Source: Przewalskia tangutica
Taxonomy: Eukaryota; Streptophyta; Magnoliopsida; Solanales; Solanaceae
Assembly: GCA_029844215.1 (NCBI GenBank)
Contig: CM056721.1
Span: 58,507,815 to 58,571,814 of the forward strand
Length of the DNA stretch: 64,000 nucleotides
Reading direction: 5' to 3'
A program made the position numbers and the translations under genes. Position 1 is the stretch's first letter. Each line of letters starts with the position of its first letter. The notes beneath the pieces were generated by a model, which worked only from the letters and a program-made list of their open reading frames with translations, made no database searches and had not been told where the DNA came from. Below are positions 23,713 to 37,000 of this stretch, in pieces.

Positions 23713-24994
23713 TCAAAGGACCGCTAAAACTGGGAACTTCCACCGCGACCTTTGCCGTGGCTCACGGTATGAACATCCCGCCTAGCTATGGAAGGTGAAG
23801 AACCCGCAATCGATCCCGTAGTCCGTGTTATCCTACCGCGCTACCCACTGACGATCTCTTGCCGATGGCCCCGCTGGCCGCAAAAATAACAAGCTCCTCG
23901 TACCACGACACTCCCGAAATGCGGTCTACTACATCGACCACACCGAGGTGGGTGACCGATCCGCCCACACCCTACTCCCCGGAAATCTGAACCCTAGAGC
24001 TCGACCGCTCCTCGAAGGTTGTGGAGGACCACTCGACCGGGCGGAGGTACAAAACTAGTATCTTTCTTGAGGCGGTCCGCCTCGAAAGTCACCAAAGGAC
24101 CTTGTTCGCCTCTTCTGCTGATCTTGGTCATTCCGTCGACCTCTTCGTGCCTCACACCCAAGTGCAAAAGCCTGCATGCGGGCAATGTCCATGCCCGGCT
24201 GAAGAGCTACACCCGAACAAGTCTCTGCCAAGTAGTCATCTAACCCGGTAACGTAGCGGTGTACTCGCCCTCCATATCGCCTACTACAGGGGCATACCGA
24301 GACAATGAGTCGAACTCCACATTGTACTCCCGAATCAGACGCCTGCTCGCCAACATCAAAAATCTGTCGGCCCGAGCCCTCCTCATCTGTGGAGGCAAGA
24401 AATGTGCAAGAAATGTGCAAGAAATGCCCCCGAAAACTCGTCCCAAACGGCTGGAAGTGCATTCTCTCCCCGGGACAGCTCCCACGAATCAAACCAGTCG
24501 ACTGCGGTATCACGCAGCCGATGCGAACCTAGGACCACCGACTCGGTCTCCGAAGCCTTGATCACTCTACGATCCGTCAGAATCGCTTGGATGAACTCCT
24601 GCGGATCATCCTCGTGCCTCGACCAGAACTCAAGTGCGGCTACATCTCAGAAAGTCCCGTAGCCTCAAACTATCCGATCTTGGGTGAACCATGGGTGCTA
24701 CCGGAACTACTGCGTCCAGCCTATCCTCATGTCTGGCCACGATCCTGGCCAGTAACTGGGCCATCTCTTTGTACCCCAACTCCTCTCGCCCCAGCCGCGG
24801 ACCGGGCGTGCAGTATCGTGGTCTCATCGCCCATCGCTGCGCTTTAAACTCGCTAGAAGTGGCGGCGTCGCAAAACTCGCCGTCTGAAGCATTATCTCAG
24901 GTAATGACCGCTCGCGCCTCGTACTCCTCAGATCTCACTAGCGCTCCTCGGCTGCCTTGCCCACCTGGGCCCGGGTTGCCTTGCGCGGAGGCAT
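23713..24994 (-). pseudogene. gag: N6 gag, frameshifted
   Basis: ATG at 24994 (reverse) opens MPPRKATRAQ. Downstream pieces in several frames: GYKEMAQLLARIVARHEDR, HPRSDSLRLRDFL, SETESVVLGSHRLRD, AVDWFDSW, AVWDEFSGAFLAHFL, PQMRRARADRFLML, REYNVEFDSLSRYAP, HRYVTGLDDYLAET, LQPGMDIARMQAF. An 11-bp unit (GAAATGTGCAA) occurs about 2.5 times near 24402-24428 and shifts the frame. The zinc-knuckle region near 23850-23900 is only partly visible. The natural stop maps to 23713-23715. Confidence 0.83.
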
Positions 24995-25184
24995 AACTGG
25001 TGAAAACGAAATACGTCAGAGGGGTCCAACTTACAACACAGCTCTAAGGCACGATCTCAGAATGAGAATAATGGAAACCAATCCTAAATGTCCTGCAGCC
25101 TCCTGATTATAGATGTGGTGCACAACACACCGATAATCAAGACTCTACTAGACACGGTCTGTAGACACTTTCCGAGGATTAACT

Positions 25185-25196
25185 GCTCTGATACCA
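25185..25196 (-). promoter_or_regulatory. N6 primer binding site (tRNA-iMet)
   Basis: GCTCTGATACCA on the plus strand is the reverse of TGGTATCAGAGC, four bases from the LTR edge at 25201. Confidence 0.93.
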
Positions 25197-25799
25197 CTTT
25201 TGTCACGACTGCCCGGCTCGTGGATCGTGCCTTACCCGGGCACCCAAGTAGTCATACATAAGAGAAAATCAGCGGAACATAAAAACAAGACATGAAGCAA
25301 GAGATATTATATATAAACAGGCCAACCAAAACAGTTGCCTTCTGTGTATAAATACATAAAACCCGAATGCTTTAATCCTTTTTACAAACTCGCCACAACA
25401 AGATTACTGCACTCTAAGATTTACAACAACCATGACGGGACAGGGCCCCGCCATACCCCTGAATGTACAAGAACCTACAACTCAGGGAACACATACCGAA
25501 GAATAAGCCTCCGGAGAAACGGAGCTTCCCAATACGCTGAACTGTGATCCTATGAGCGAGGATCAACTACCGGTGTACTCCTACCTGCGGCATGAACGCA
25601 GCCCCCCGAAGGAGGTCAGTACAACAGGTACCAAGTATGTGAAACTGAAAATACTGCAGTTAAATCATAACAGTCTATATAAAGCAGGAGACATGTATGA
25701 TAACCAAACTACAGTACGCAACATAAAAGCAGTCAAGTCAGGGACTCACGCCCTCAAAGTCATCACTCAATTATATAACTATGGGTCTCACGCCCACAA

Positions 25800-26200
25800 C
25801 ATCAATCATGTTCGCATCATGGCCGCATGCCCCCGGAATTCTGCATCGGTGCAGACATGTCCATGATGCAACAATAATAACAATGCCGCATGGCCACATG
25901 CCCGACTGCCAGTGCAGACATGTCCATGTAACATCAACAACAATATACTGGGTGGTCAACCCTGCCGCATGGCTACATGCCCCCGGAATTCTACATCGGT
26001 GCAGACACGTCCATGTAACAATAATAACCATATATCGGGTAATCAACCCTACCGCATGGCCACATGCCCCCGGAATTCTACATCGGTGCAGACATGCCCA
26101 TGTAACAATAATAACCATATATCGGGTAATCAACCCTGCCGCATGGCCACATGCCCCGAGACGTGCATCGCGCATGCCCATGTAACAATAATAATGGAAG
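25800..26200 (-). repeat. ~87-bp tandem repeat (N6 5' LTR slot)
   Basis: Units contain CCGCATGGCCACATGCC, GGAATTCTACATCGGTGCAG, CATGTAACAATAATAACC and ATATATCGGGTAATCAACCC; the last word recurs 87 bp apart (about 26040, 26127). GCATGGCCACATGC is an inverted repeat. The open frames across it are repeat artefacts. Confidence 0.85.
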
Positions 26201-27823
26201 CATACCCGTGGAATCTTCCGTCACTGCCGGTACGTCCAAGTAAGCTCTCAACAAGTCAACCGGCCCTCCATCGAGAGATGCGGTAGTATAGAAACACAAA
26301 TCTTGCACAACAAAGGCTATCACAACAAGCATAGGCGAGTTACACCACAACAAGCGTAGACAAGTTATACAACAACAAGCATAGTCAAGTTATACACAAC
26401 TTAAGGTACTTCCATTTTATATCAAGTCCGGGTTTTAACCCTAAAGTACTACGTACGTTACATTCCTTTTAAAGAGATCCATTCCTTTTATAAAGGTCAC
26501 CCGATACCCGTAGTATAAAAATAGAGTGACTCACATGTTTAGGTAAACCAAAACACTTTCCTTTTTCAACAACATTCTTTCCCCTAAAGTTCCAGTTTGC
26601 CTAATTTCAATTACTCAGGTCTCTTTATTTTAGAAAAGTTCCATAGTTCATAGTCTTAATCATTTAAGAATATAATTCTCTTTTAAACAATCTGAGAAAC
26701 ATATGCCTTATGAGTGTAGGTTATTCTTGTTCATAATCAATCTTATTAAGCAGCCATGATCTAGGAAATGTAATATCATTTTGTCTCATCTTAGCTTCTA
26801 TGCAGATGGAGGTTTCTACTGGTTTTAATAATACTTTATTATTCAATACATTTTCCTTTATTAACGCTGCTGTGGTTTGTCGATACTCATTCTGATTTCC
26901 GAAATCAGTAAAACGTTATTCCCCTTTAAAAAATCAAGTACTCATTACTCACGAATGAGGTTTCACACAAACATCCATATTAAGTCAAGTCTCTTATCTT
27001 TTAAGATTAAGTCTCTTAACTTCTAAAAATCAGTAAACCATTCTCTTTATCTCTCTTAAGACGTTATACCTAACTTCCCATAAAGCTAGTATAACTCTTA
27101 TGTTTTCAAAACCAAGTATTACTCTTCTTTCAAAACGGTTTATTAATCTTTTGAAATACTTCAAGATTCTTTATTATTCAGCTTAAGTCAAACGACATCA
27201 GTAACACTACATTTAGTTAACACACGTACGTCTACCGTACTAAGTATATATTCCTTTTAAAATACTTCCAAGGTCCTTATTATTCAGGCTTAAGTCAAAA
27301 GACATTGTCGTACAGTTACGTTCTGTTAACACACGTACGTCTACCATACTATATATATATATTATTCAGGCTTAAGTCAAAAGACATTGCCACACGTACG
27401 TCTACCGTACTATATATATATTCTTTTAAAATACTTCATGCTCAAGAGTATAGGAAGAATCACATACCTCGCGACGATTATCGACTATAAGTAAACGCCC
27501 ACGGCTATAACCCGCTAGCCTTGTCCACCTTCCAAGTAGTATATGCTACTCGCAAAGACATTCAACCAATAAAGGTTATCGACCATCAGAATACAAATTC
27601 CTATGTAAGTACAGTTAATCTTCTACTTTAATATTCTTCTGATGCGATTTCAGTTCAAGTCTTTTCTGTAATATCCTTCTATTACAGTTCAATTCTCTTC
27701 TATGAATCTCATATTCATTTCAATACTACTATAGTATGTAATTTCCAATTACACTAGAAGGATAGGATTATTTACCTCGGTAATGCCCAAAATTATCCAA
27801 GTTTAAAGTCGATCCTGAGCAAC

Positions 27824-27828
27824 GTTTA
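27824..27828 (+). repeat. TSD GTTTA, left copy (N7)
   Basis: Repeated at 37724-37728. The uninterrupted sequence GAGCAACGTTTAGATCCTAC is present in the N6 3' LTR near 22081. Confidence 0.95.
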
Positions 27829-28155
27829 TGTTATACCCCGTAGTTGCAGGGTATGTAAGTGAGGACGTACGTACGAGAGTACGGCAGAAATTTTGAAAAG
27901 AAAGAAAGATGTGAGTTTTCGACGGAAAAGTTTCCGGTTTTTGTGAAGAAAAAGGTTCGTTAATGGGAATTGGATTCCCAGATTTGGTATTTGGACTTCA
28001 TAGATTATATTATAATTTTGGGATTTTATTTTCGGAAATGGTCACGTGGGGCCCACATGAGAAATTTACGGTTTTGTGGAGCCCGCTTTGTTTTTGAGAT
28101 TTCCGGTATTTTGGATATTTTCGGAAGACGAAATATTTTGGACGAATCGGTGGGA

Positions 28156-28524
28156 GACACGTGTCACCCCCATGTGGCACCCTTGGCCGAAATATGTTTG
28201 TGCACAACACCCGGTTAGAGCCGTTTTTCGACGAAACGTTTTACAAACTTTGCGAAGGGAAAATTCCGGCTATGTCATTTAGTATTTTTGCGGATTTTTC
28301 CGAGAGACGAAATGTTTTGGACCAACGAGAGGCGACATTTGTCACCTCGAGTTGAGTGAAGCGGGCGGCTTTTGGACGATTTTGGAGGGCAAGTTGGTAG
28401 GATATTTTGTGTAGATATTTGTGAGGGTTTTAAGGAGTAGGGACTAGGGGGCACTTGGGCATATCTTGGCCCTCCACTTGCCCCCCACATGGCTTGATCT
28501 TGTCCATTAAACTCCCTATAAATA
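28156..28524 (+). promoter_or_regulatory. N7 5' LTR U3 promoter elements (doubled)
   Basis: GACACGTGTC (28156-28165), a second degenerate GACATTTGTC near 28333, and TATAAATA (28517-28524). TATA is about 690 bp from the LTR start because two U3 modules are stacked. Confidence 0.65.
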
Positions 28525-30467
28525 CCCCTCCCTTGTGAAGACTTCTTCATCCCAAAACTTCTAAGTCTTGAAAGCTTTCTTCCTCCCCCTTAGTGTAGTG
28601 TCTTGGCCGAGAGTCCCTCCCCCCTTTGTGAGGCCTTTGGCCGAGAGCACCCCCTTCCCCCCCTTGGCCGAGAGTACCCCCCCTCCTAGTGGGGTTGGCC
28701 GAGGGGTACACACCCCCCTTTGTAGTGTTGTTTCGTATAAATACACCCCCCTCTTGTAGAAATACTCTCCAAAGTATTGTTACTATACCCAAATTACCTT
28801 AGTAGATACCTTGTAGTATGCCCAAAGTTACCTCTATACGTAGAGTCCGGAAATACTACCTTATGTCCTTTGTGCCTCAAACCGAAACCCTCAGGAAAAT
28901 CTCCATAGTTGGTTGGAGTATTAAGAAGAAGTTGTGTAGAACTTCTAAGGGTTGTTTGGAGCGGGTTGGAGCGCACGGAGTAGGAGCTAAACCTTGCTCA
29001 GGATCGACATTATAACTTGGATAATTTTGGGCTTATCGAGGTAAATATTCGTGTCCCCTTGTTGTAATTGGAATTACATGTTGTAGGATTATATAGTTGA
29101 AGTATACTATATATAGATTTGAACATAGCTTTGCGGCAATGTCTTTGGACTTAAGCCTGAATAAAAGAGAATCGAATCAGAATTACATAGGATTGTATTA
29201 CGAGACTTGTGTGGTATTATCGTGTTGTAGAATTGTATACGTCCGTTAGACGTATAAACCCCTCCGGTTGGCTTGATAGCCGCCTCGATAGAGGAGATTC
29301 ACGCTGTTGTTGCGGGGAGCTTGCCGAATTTTCTCAGAATATGGGACCGAGTGTTAATAGACGCCAGGCCTATATAGGTGGAAGTACTACGAGTAGCGTA
29401 TTCTACTTAAAGATTGGAAAAGGCTAGCAGGGGTACAGTACTGTGGAGCGTATTGCTTATTGTCGATAATCGTCGCGAGGTATGTGAACCTCTTCCTATC
29501 CTTTCTAGCATGATGTTTTGTAAACTATGTAGTACGGTAGACGTACATGTGCTAAATGAGTTTGGTTGGTTCAAAACATAGGGTGTTATAATAGCTTTAT
29601 GGGAAGTTAGTTATAACGACTCTATGTAGGTAACAGAACGGTTTATTTATTGTAGAAGTTAAGAGACTTGATCTTGAAAGATAAGAGATTTAACCTAATT
29701 GACTTGATGTGTAACATTTTGTTAAAAATGTTGTAAAACCTCATTCGCGAGTAATGAGTATTTGATTTTAAAGAATAATGTTTTACTGATTTCGGAAATG
29801 AGAATAAGTATCGAACAAACCACAACAGCGCTAATAAAGGGAAATGTATTGACTAATCAAGTATTATTAAAACCAGTAGAAACTTCCATCTGCATAGAAG
29901 CTAAGATGAGACAAAATGATATTACATTTCCTAGATCATGGCTGCTGTTATAAGATTGTTATAAACAAGAATAACATACTCACACATAAGGTATATGTTT
30001 CTCAAATTGTTATTAAGTGATTAATACTATGAACCACAAACCTTTCGAAAATGAGAAACTTGAGTAATTGAAATTAGGCAAACTTGAACGTTTGGAAAGG
30101 AATGTTGTTACTTGAATTTACAAAGAGTAGTGTTTTGAATCACTTAAAAAGATAGTCACTCTATTTTTATACTACGGGTATGGTGTGACTTTTGTGAAAG
30201 GAACGGATCTTTAAAGAGTTAATGTATGAAGTACTTTGGGGATAAAAACCCGAACTTGTTAACATAAAGAAGAATGTACCTTGTGTGAATAACTTGATTG
30301 TATTGGTTTGTGATAGCCTTGTAATACCTTCTTGTTGAGTTGATAAGTAAACATATTAGGATGCTACGTGTGTTAGTATTTTGTGATATTTGTGTAAAGG
30401 GGTTTCCCTTGTTGTGCTTATGTTGTTTAATGGTAAGCCGTTGTGCTAGTAGTACATCACTCACCTC

Positions 30468-30833
30468 TTGACATGTTTCCGGGGGTTAAGCTGCCCTCCG
30501 ATGCGGGGTAGACTCGGGCGGTCTGGGACCATGATTCGAGAATACCTCATGCGGGTCCTGGGGGCCTATGCGAAGCTACGAGAGTTCCAGGTTAGTGTGC
30601 GGCCTTTATGGTCATGCGGTCTCTCGGGCTACGCGGATCGCGAGTCCGTGATCGCCGGGAGAGTAGCTACCCTCGACGCGGAATACTCATGCGGCCATCT
30701 GAATGGCCTATGCGAGTCATGGAAGTTCGTGGCTAGACGCGCACATTTGATACATGCGGCGAGTGACCGCTTTGATCATGTGACGGTGCAGACAGATATC
30801 ATGATACGCTTTATGACCTTGTTAGTACCGTAG
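30468..30833 (+). repeat. N7 slot, GC-rich, weakly repetitive
   Basis: Occupies the LTR position where others hold minisatellites. Words CTCATGCGG, CTATGCGA, CGCGGAATAC and TCGCGAGTCC recur loosely at roughly 60-120 bp. A 121-codon frame here is not conserved in the 3' LTR (36655-37000), which has many small indels, so it is not a gene. Confidence 0.55.
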
Positions 30834-31559
30834 GTGTTAGTAGTCGGCTATGCCTTCGCATTTACCCCGCATCGCTTTATTTGGACACAAAGTGGGACCC
30901 GTGTTCATGTGTATTCCTTGGTACTTTTCTATCATAGATCGCCAGGTGAGGAAGGTATTCCACCGCATGATCGATGTTGTGGGCGTGAGACCCATGGTTA
31001 TATTTGAGTGATGACTTTGAGGCATGAGTCCACGACTTGACATGACCGCTATTTATTGTGGAATCGTAGTTTGGTAATCATACATGTCTCCTGCTTTATT
31101 TAGATCGCTATGATTTCATTTACAGATTTTCGCCACATACTTGGTACTGTTATCGACCTCTCGGGGCTGCGTTCATGCCGCAGGTTGAGGTACACTAGTC
31201 ATTGATCCTAGCTCTCAGGGTCACGTCAAGATTTGGGAAGCTCCGCTTCTCCGAGGCTTATCAATGGTATAGTCCTCGCCGTAGTAAAGCTTACATTCGT
31301 GGTATGGCGGGCCCCGTCCCGCCATTGTTGTCATGTCACTCTAGAGGTCCAGAGTAATCGTTGTGGCAGAGTCAGATATGGGATGTAATCGCTCGGTTTT
31401 AAGTTGATATATATATATGCCGAAAGGCAAGCTTTCTCAGACATCGTTTACTTCATAATATTTTTCATGTCTTGTTTTATATTCCATTGATTACTCGATG
31501 TTGTATCACTGTGGTGCCCGGTAAGGCACTACCACGGCCCGGTTCGGTAGTGACAAAAG

Positions 31560-31571
31560 TGGTATCAGAGC
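31560..31571 (+). promoter_or_regulatory. N7 primer binding site (tRNA-iMet)
   Basis: Perfect TGGTATCAGAGC, four bases after the 5' LTR. Confidence 0.95.
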
Positions 31572-31761
31572 GCTTAATCCTCTGAAAGTGTCTACGCATC
31601 AGATCCAAGAAGTCTTGATTATCGGTGTGTTGTGCACCACACCAATAATCAGGAGGCTATAGGATATTTAGGATTGGTTTCCATTCTTCTCACTCTGAGA
31701 TCGTGCCTTAGAGTTGTGTTATAAGTTGGACCCCTCTAACGTATTTCTTTCCCTTACCGTT

Positions 31762-32501
31762 ATGCCTCCGCGTAAGGCAACCCGGGCCCAGGAGGGCAAG
31801 GCAGCCGAGGGAGCTGCGAGTAGAGCACAGAGGGTTACTAGGGCACAGGCCCAATCATCACCTATGGTGCTTCTTTGGGGAGTTCTGCGACATCACCAGC
31901 CAGCAGAGTTTAACACGGCAGCGATTCTCATCGCGGCCATGATATATGAACCTTCAGTCCCACGACCGGGGACAGAGAATATAGATTGCAAAGAGGCGAC
32001 CCTGTTACTAGCTATGGATTTGGCTACCAGAGAGTATATTGATGTACCGCGAGTCTTGATGACTATCTAAGAGAAGGTTGTACAAGAGTAATTCTTCCGT
32101 TAGGCTTGAGCATGGCCTGTGTACGGGCTTATGCACAGCAGGCCGAGAAACGTAGAGATCGACGGGTTAACCAAGGACAGCAGACGAGGGTCAGAACAGC
32201 AAGGTCCTTTGGTAACTTTCGAGTCGAGTCACCTCACCAGCAGATTAGATTATGCACATCCACCGCAGCAGAGGTCCTCCACAGGTTCGGGACGTTCGGT
32301 ATGCAGGAGTTGGTCGAGCTCCAGAGCTTCCGTTCACGCCTACACGTAGGTTCCAACACCGATTCGTTTCTCCCGTTGTTCACACGTGACGACGCCATCC
32401 CGGGAATGTCGCTTTTGTTGGTACTTGTTTTACTGCGCCGTCGTGGCCACGTGTCGAAAGGATGTCCTAGTAAGAGGACTCACCTCCAGATCGGTGGGTA
32501 G
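31762..32501 (+). pseudogene. gag: N7 gag with capsid-region deletion
   Basis: ATG at 31762 starts MPPRKATRAQEGKAAEGAAS, followed by the proline-rich linker (SVPRPGTENIDCKE). The frame runs to TAA at 32068-32070. The capsid core (DFL...YAP) is missing: sequence jumps to GLDDYL-like codons near 32045, then VRAYAQQAEKRRDRR in another frame. A decayed zinc knuckle near 32425-32475 keeps RRGHVSKGCP. About 440 bp of capsid code is lost, so this copy cannot assemble particles alone. Confidence 0.82.
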
Positions 32502-32510
32502 GTCGTCATC

Positions 32511-34097
32511 TTCCCTAGCTACGCCTACGGGTAGGTTTGACTAGAACGCAGGAGGAGCAAGAAGAGATACAGGTATATCCTTAACCCTCTAGAGATATAG
32601 TTGTGTGATAAGATGGGTATATCTTAAGAGTTATGTTCAGATGACATAATGTTAATTGTGATTAGAGAAAGTGTAAGCCTTAGAGCTTTATACGTAGAGA
32701 CCTTAGAAGCAAGGCCATCTCGAGTAAAAGATTTATATTTTTTTACGTTTAAACCTTGTCGGAGTGCATGATGCACGTGAGCTATGCTTATGGGATAAGT
32801 CCCTGAGTAGTGTGGAATGAAAGAGGGTAGTTGAGCTAAGAAGACCGCTAGGTTTTCGTAACGTGGATTAGTGAGATTGTACCGGATCGGGGAGCTAGTG
32901 TTTTGCGCGTTGCCGGGTCGGGTTCGGTGGTGGTCCCGCCTTGTGATAGGGTCATGAGGGTGTTAGGCCCAGGTTTGGTTAACCAGTGTACGAGTTTGTG
33001 GATGCATTCGACCAGTAGTCGGGCCGATGAGGTCAGTCCCTCTTGTCTTTTAGTCAGTACCGTTGACTCGGCAGTGGGTTATGCGAGATGATTATATCAG
33101 GAAGGTTGTAAGGCTGCACGAGGTGCCTGCTTTCACCTTATGTCAGGCAGTGGAGCCTGTGTTACGCTTATTTTGTTTTCCGAAGTTTTACCAGGCAGGG
33201 TTAGGAACTCAGGTGAGTCTCAGTAGCGCATTCGCCCTCGGGCCAGTGTTTGGATTTCAGGGGTACTTGTGAGGATTGTTGTCTCCTGTTAAGGAAGTAT
33301 CTAAGCTACCATTTCAAGAAATTGGATGTCGCCACGGCCTCGTAGGGGCGGAAGTGTAAGTTGCCGGCCGATTGGTTCGATGTTGGCAAAGTTCGGGATA
33401 GTGGGTTCATAATTGCTTTGCAGGACGGGATAGTGAAGCCTATCCAGAGAGGTTATCGGCACTCGTAATCAACGTAAGTCGTATGGATGATCGCGACGAC
33501 GCTGAGTTGTGGACGACGGTGGGTTTTCAGAGGTACCACCCCGGCGGTGTGACGAGATTCGAAAACAGTATAAGCTTAGCCCGAGTTACTTTGGGCCTTT
33601 TCAGTCATGTGAAGAGTAGGCCGGGTTGCCTATATGTTAGCTTTTGCCGTCCGACTTAGAGGCGAGATGTCCGCCCTTCATGTTGTTAGGTTCTAAAAGT
33701 ATCGAAATCCATCCAGAGTGTTCCCCGTTAATGATGACCAAGTGGAGATAGTAACCCGCAGATTTCGAAACTAAGCGAATGCAAGGTGGTAAGTTATGAG
33801 AAAGAGTTCGAGTGTACGAGAAGAGTACGACGCGTAAGTGGAAGAAACGAGCATGTATTACGAGCATAAAGTGATCATTTCTTTTGTAAGGAGAAGCGAA
33901 GGAAGTATATTTTAGACCTCGAGTGCGGCTTTGTGATGTCGAGGTGTTTTCGTGGACTTGGATGTAAGTATTTGCGCAGTGTTTCGCGTGGCCGTATGGC
34001 AGATTGTTTTCGTAAGTATAGCGGTGAAGACTATATCGCGCATGTTTGTTTGAGACTTAGAAGGAACATTCGGACGAATGTTTCTAGCGAGGGAGAA
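32511..34097 (+). other. N7 noncoding tail with extra ~0.6 kb, hairpin and PPT
   Basis: Contains the shared tail: CCTTAACCCTCTAGAGA near 32579, ACCGGATCGGGGAGC near 32881, GGTGGTCCCGCC near 32930. From about 33030 to 33690 the sequence has no counterpart in the other four tails; I do not recognise it. The shared part returns (GAGAAAGAGTTCGAG near 33800), then hairpin ACATTCG-GA-CGAATGT (34066-34081) and a weakened PPT AGCGAGGGAGAA (34086-34097). Confidence 0.7.
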
Positions 34098-37000
34098 TGT
34101 TATACCCCGTAGTTGCAGGTATGTAAGTGAGGACGCACGCATGGAGTACTAGAAATTTTGAAAAGAAAGAAAGATGTGAGTTTTCGACTAAAAGTTTCCG
34201 TTTTGTGAAGAAAAAGGTTCGTTAATGGGAATTGGATTCCCGATTTGGTATTTGGACTTCATAGATTATATTAAAATTTTGGGATTTTATTTTGAAATGG
34301 TCACGTGGGCCCACAGGAGAAATTTACGGTTTTGTGGAGCCCGCTTTGTTTTTGAGATTTCTATTTTGGATATTTTCTAAGACGAAATATTTTGATTTAA
34401 TCGGGGCGACGCGTGTCACCCCACGTGGCACCCTTGTCAAATATGTTTGTGCACAACACCTTGCTAGAGCCGTTGACTAAACGCTTTACAAACTTTTGCG
34501 AAGTGAAAATTTCGCTATGTCATTTAGTATTTTTATGGATTTTTCCGAGAGACGAAATGTTTTGGACCAACGAGAGGGCGACATTTGTCACCCTCAAGTC
34601 AGCGGCGGCGCTTTTGACGATTTTGGAGGCAAGTTGGTAGGATATTTTGTGTAGATATTTGTGAGGGTTTTAGGAGTAGGGACTGGGGCACTTGGGCATA
34701 TCTTGCCCTCCACTTGCCCCCACATGGCTTGATCTTGTCCATTAAACTCCCTATAAATACCCTCCTCGTGAAGACTTCTTCATCCCAAAACTTCTAAGTC
34801 TTGAAAGCTTTCTTACTCCCCAGTGTAGTGTCTTGGCCGAGAGTCCTCCCCTTTGAGGCCTTTGGCCGAGAGCACCCCCTTCCCCCCCCCTCCTAGTGGG
34901 GTTGGCCGAGGGGTACACACCCCCCTTTGTAGTGTTGTTTCGTATAAATACACCCCTCTCGTAGAAATACTCTCCAAAGTATTGTTACTATACTCAAATT
35001 ACCTTAGCCGTATACCTTGTAGTATTCCAAAAGTTACCTCTATACATAGAGTCCGGAAATACTACCTTATGTCCTTTTTGTCTCAAACCGAAACCCTAAG
35101 GAAAATCTCCATGGTTGGAGTATTAAGAAGAAGTTGTGTAGAACTTCTAAGGGTTGTTTGGAGCGGGTTGAGCGCACGAGTAGAGCTAAACCTTGCTCAG
35201 ATCGACATTATAACTTGGATAATTTTGGGCTTATCGAGGTAAATATTCTTGTCCTTGTTGTAATTGGAATTACATGTTGTAGGATTATATAGTTGAAGTA
35301 TACTATATATAGATCTGAACATAGCTTTGGGCAATGTCTTGGACTTAAGCTCAATAAAGAAGAGAATCAATCAGAATTACATAGGATTGTATTACAGTAG
35401 ACTTGTGTGGTATTACTGTGTTGTAGAATTGTATACGTCCGGTTAGACGTATAAACCCTCGTTGGCTTGGTAGCCGCCTCGATAGAGAGAGATTCACGCT
35501 GTCATGCGGGTGTGAGGTCGCGAATTTTCTATAGAATATGGGACCGAGTGTTAATAGACGTTTGTGGCCTATATAGGTGGAAGTACTACGAGTAGCGTAT
35601 TCTACTTAAAGATTGGAAAAGGCTAGCAGGGGTACAATACTGTGGAGCGTATTGCTTATTGTCGATAATCGTCGCGAGGTATGTGAACCTCTTCCTATCC
35701 TTTCTAGCATGATGTTTTGTAAACTATGTAGTACGTGAGACGCATACGTGCTAAATGTGTTTGGTTGGTTAAAAACATTTGGTTTTATCATAGCTTTATG
35801 GGAAGTTTGTTATAACGACTCTATGTAGGTAACAGAACGGTTTATTTATTGTAGAAGTTAAGAGACTTGATCTTGAAAGATAAGAGACTTAACCTAATTG
35901 ACTTGATGTGTAACATTTTGTTAAAAATGTTGTAAAACCTCATTCGCGAGTAATGAGTATTTGATTTTAAAGAATAATGTTTTACTGATTTCGGAAATGA
36001 GAATAAGTATCGAACAAACCACGAATGCGCTAATAAAGGGAAATGTATTGACTAATCAAGTATTATTAAAACTAGAGAAACTTCCATCCGCATGTAAGCT
36101 AAGATGAGACAAAATGATATTACATTTCCTAGATCATGGCTGCTGTTATAAGATTGTTATAAACAAGAATAACATACTCACACATAAGGTATATGTTTCT
36201 CAAATTGTTATTAAGTGATTAATACTATGAACCACAAACCTTTCGAAAATGAGAAACTTGAGTAATTGAAATTAGGCAAACTTGAACGTGTGGAAAGGAA
36301 TGTTGTTACTTGAATTTACAAAGAGTAGTGTTTTGAATCACTTAAAAGATAGTCACTCTATTTTTATACTACTGTAATGGTGTGACTTTTGTGAAAGGAA
36401 CGGATCTTTAAAGAGTTAATGTATGAAGTACTTTGGGGATAAAACCCGAACTTGTTAACATAAAGAAGAATGTACCTTGTGTGAATAACTGATTGTATTG
36501 GTTTGTGATAGCCTTGTAATACCTTCTTGTTGAGTTGATAAGTAAACATATTAGGATGCTACGTGTGTTAGTATTTTGTGATATTTGTGTAAAGGGTTTC
36601 CTTGTTGTGCTTATGTTGTTTAACGGTAAGTCGTTGTGCTAGTAGTACATCACTCACCTCTTGACATGTTTCCGGGTTGTCGCCTCCGACGCGGGTAGAC
36701 TCAGCGATGCAGGACCATGATTCGAGAATACCTCACGCGGGTCTCGGGGCCTATGCGCGAGCTACGAGTTCCGTGTTAGTGTGCGCCTTTATGCTCATCT
36801 TGTCTCTCAGGCTACGCGGATCGCGAGTCCGTGATTTACGACGGGAGTAGCTACCCTCGACGCGGAATACCTCACGCGGGCCATCTAATGGCCTACGCGA
36901 GTCGCGGAAGTTCGGGGCTAGACACGCACATTTGATACTGCGGGCGAGTGACCAGCTTTGATCATGTGACGGTCTAGACAGATATCATGATACAGTTTAT

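Larger units (their letters stand above)
27829..31555 (+). repeat. N7 5' LTR (3727 bp), chimeric U3
   Basis: The first ~390 bp are N2-type U3, then from about 28226 N4-type U3 sequence (TTTTTCGACGAAACGTTTTA, TTTTTCCGAGAGACGAAA) follows. The slot (about 30480-30830) holds a GC-rich stretch with words CATGCGG and CTACGCG rather than a clean array. The terminus is GGTAGTGACA. Confidence 0.93.

Noticed and set aside
28547..28792. Gly-rich minus-strand frames near 28550-28790
   Set aside because: Antisense of a C-rich leader (GGCCGAGAG repeats) downstream of TATA; homopolymer lengths differ in the 3' LTR.
30468..30833. 121-codon frame in the N7 5' LTR
   Set aside because: The 3' LTR copy has many indels and does not keep it; it lies in the GC-rich slot.
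33525..33660. Possible integrase zinc-binding fragment (HPGG)
   Set aside because: Only four residues fit; the flanks do not match the expected HHCC spacing. Kept as an unexplained segment, not an integrase call.
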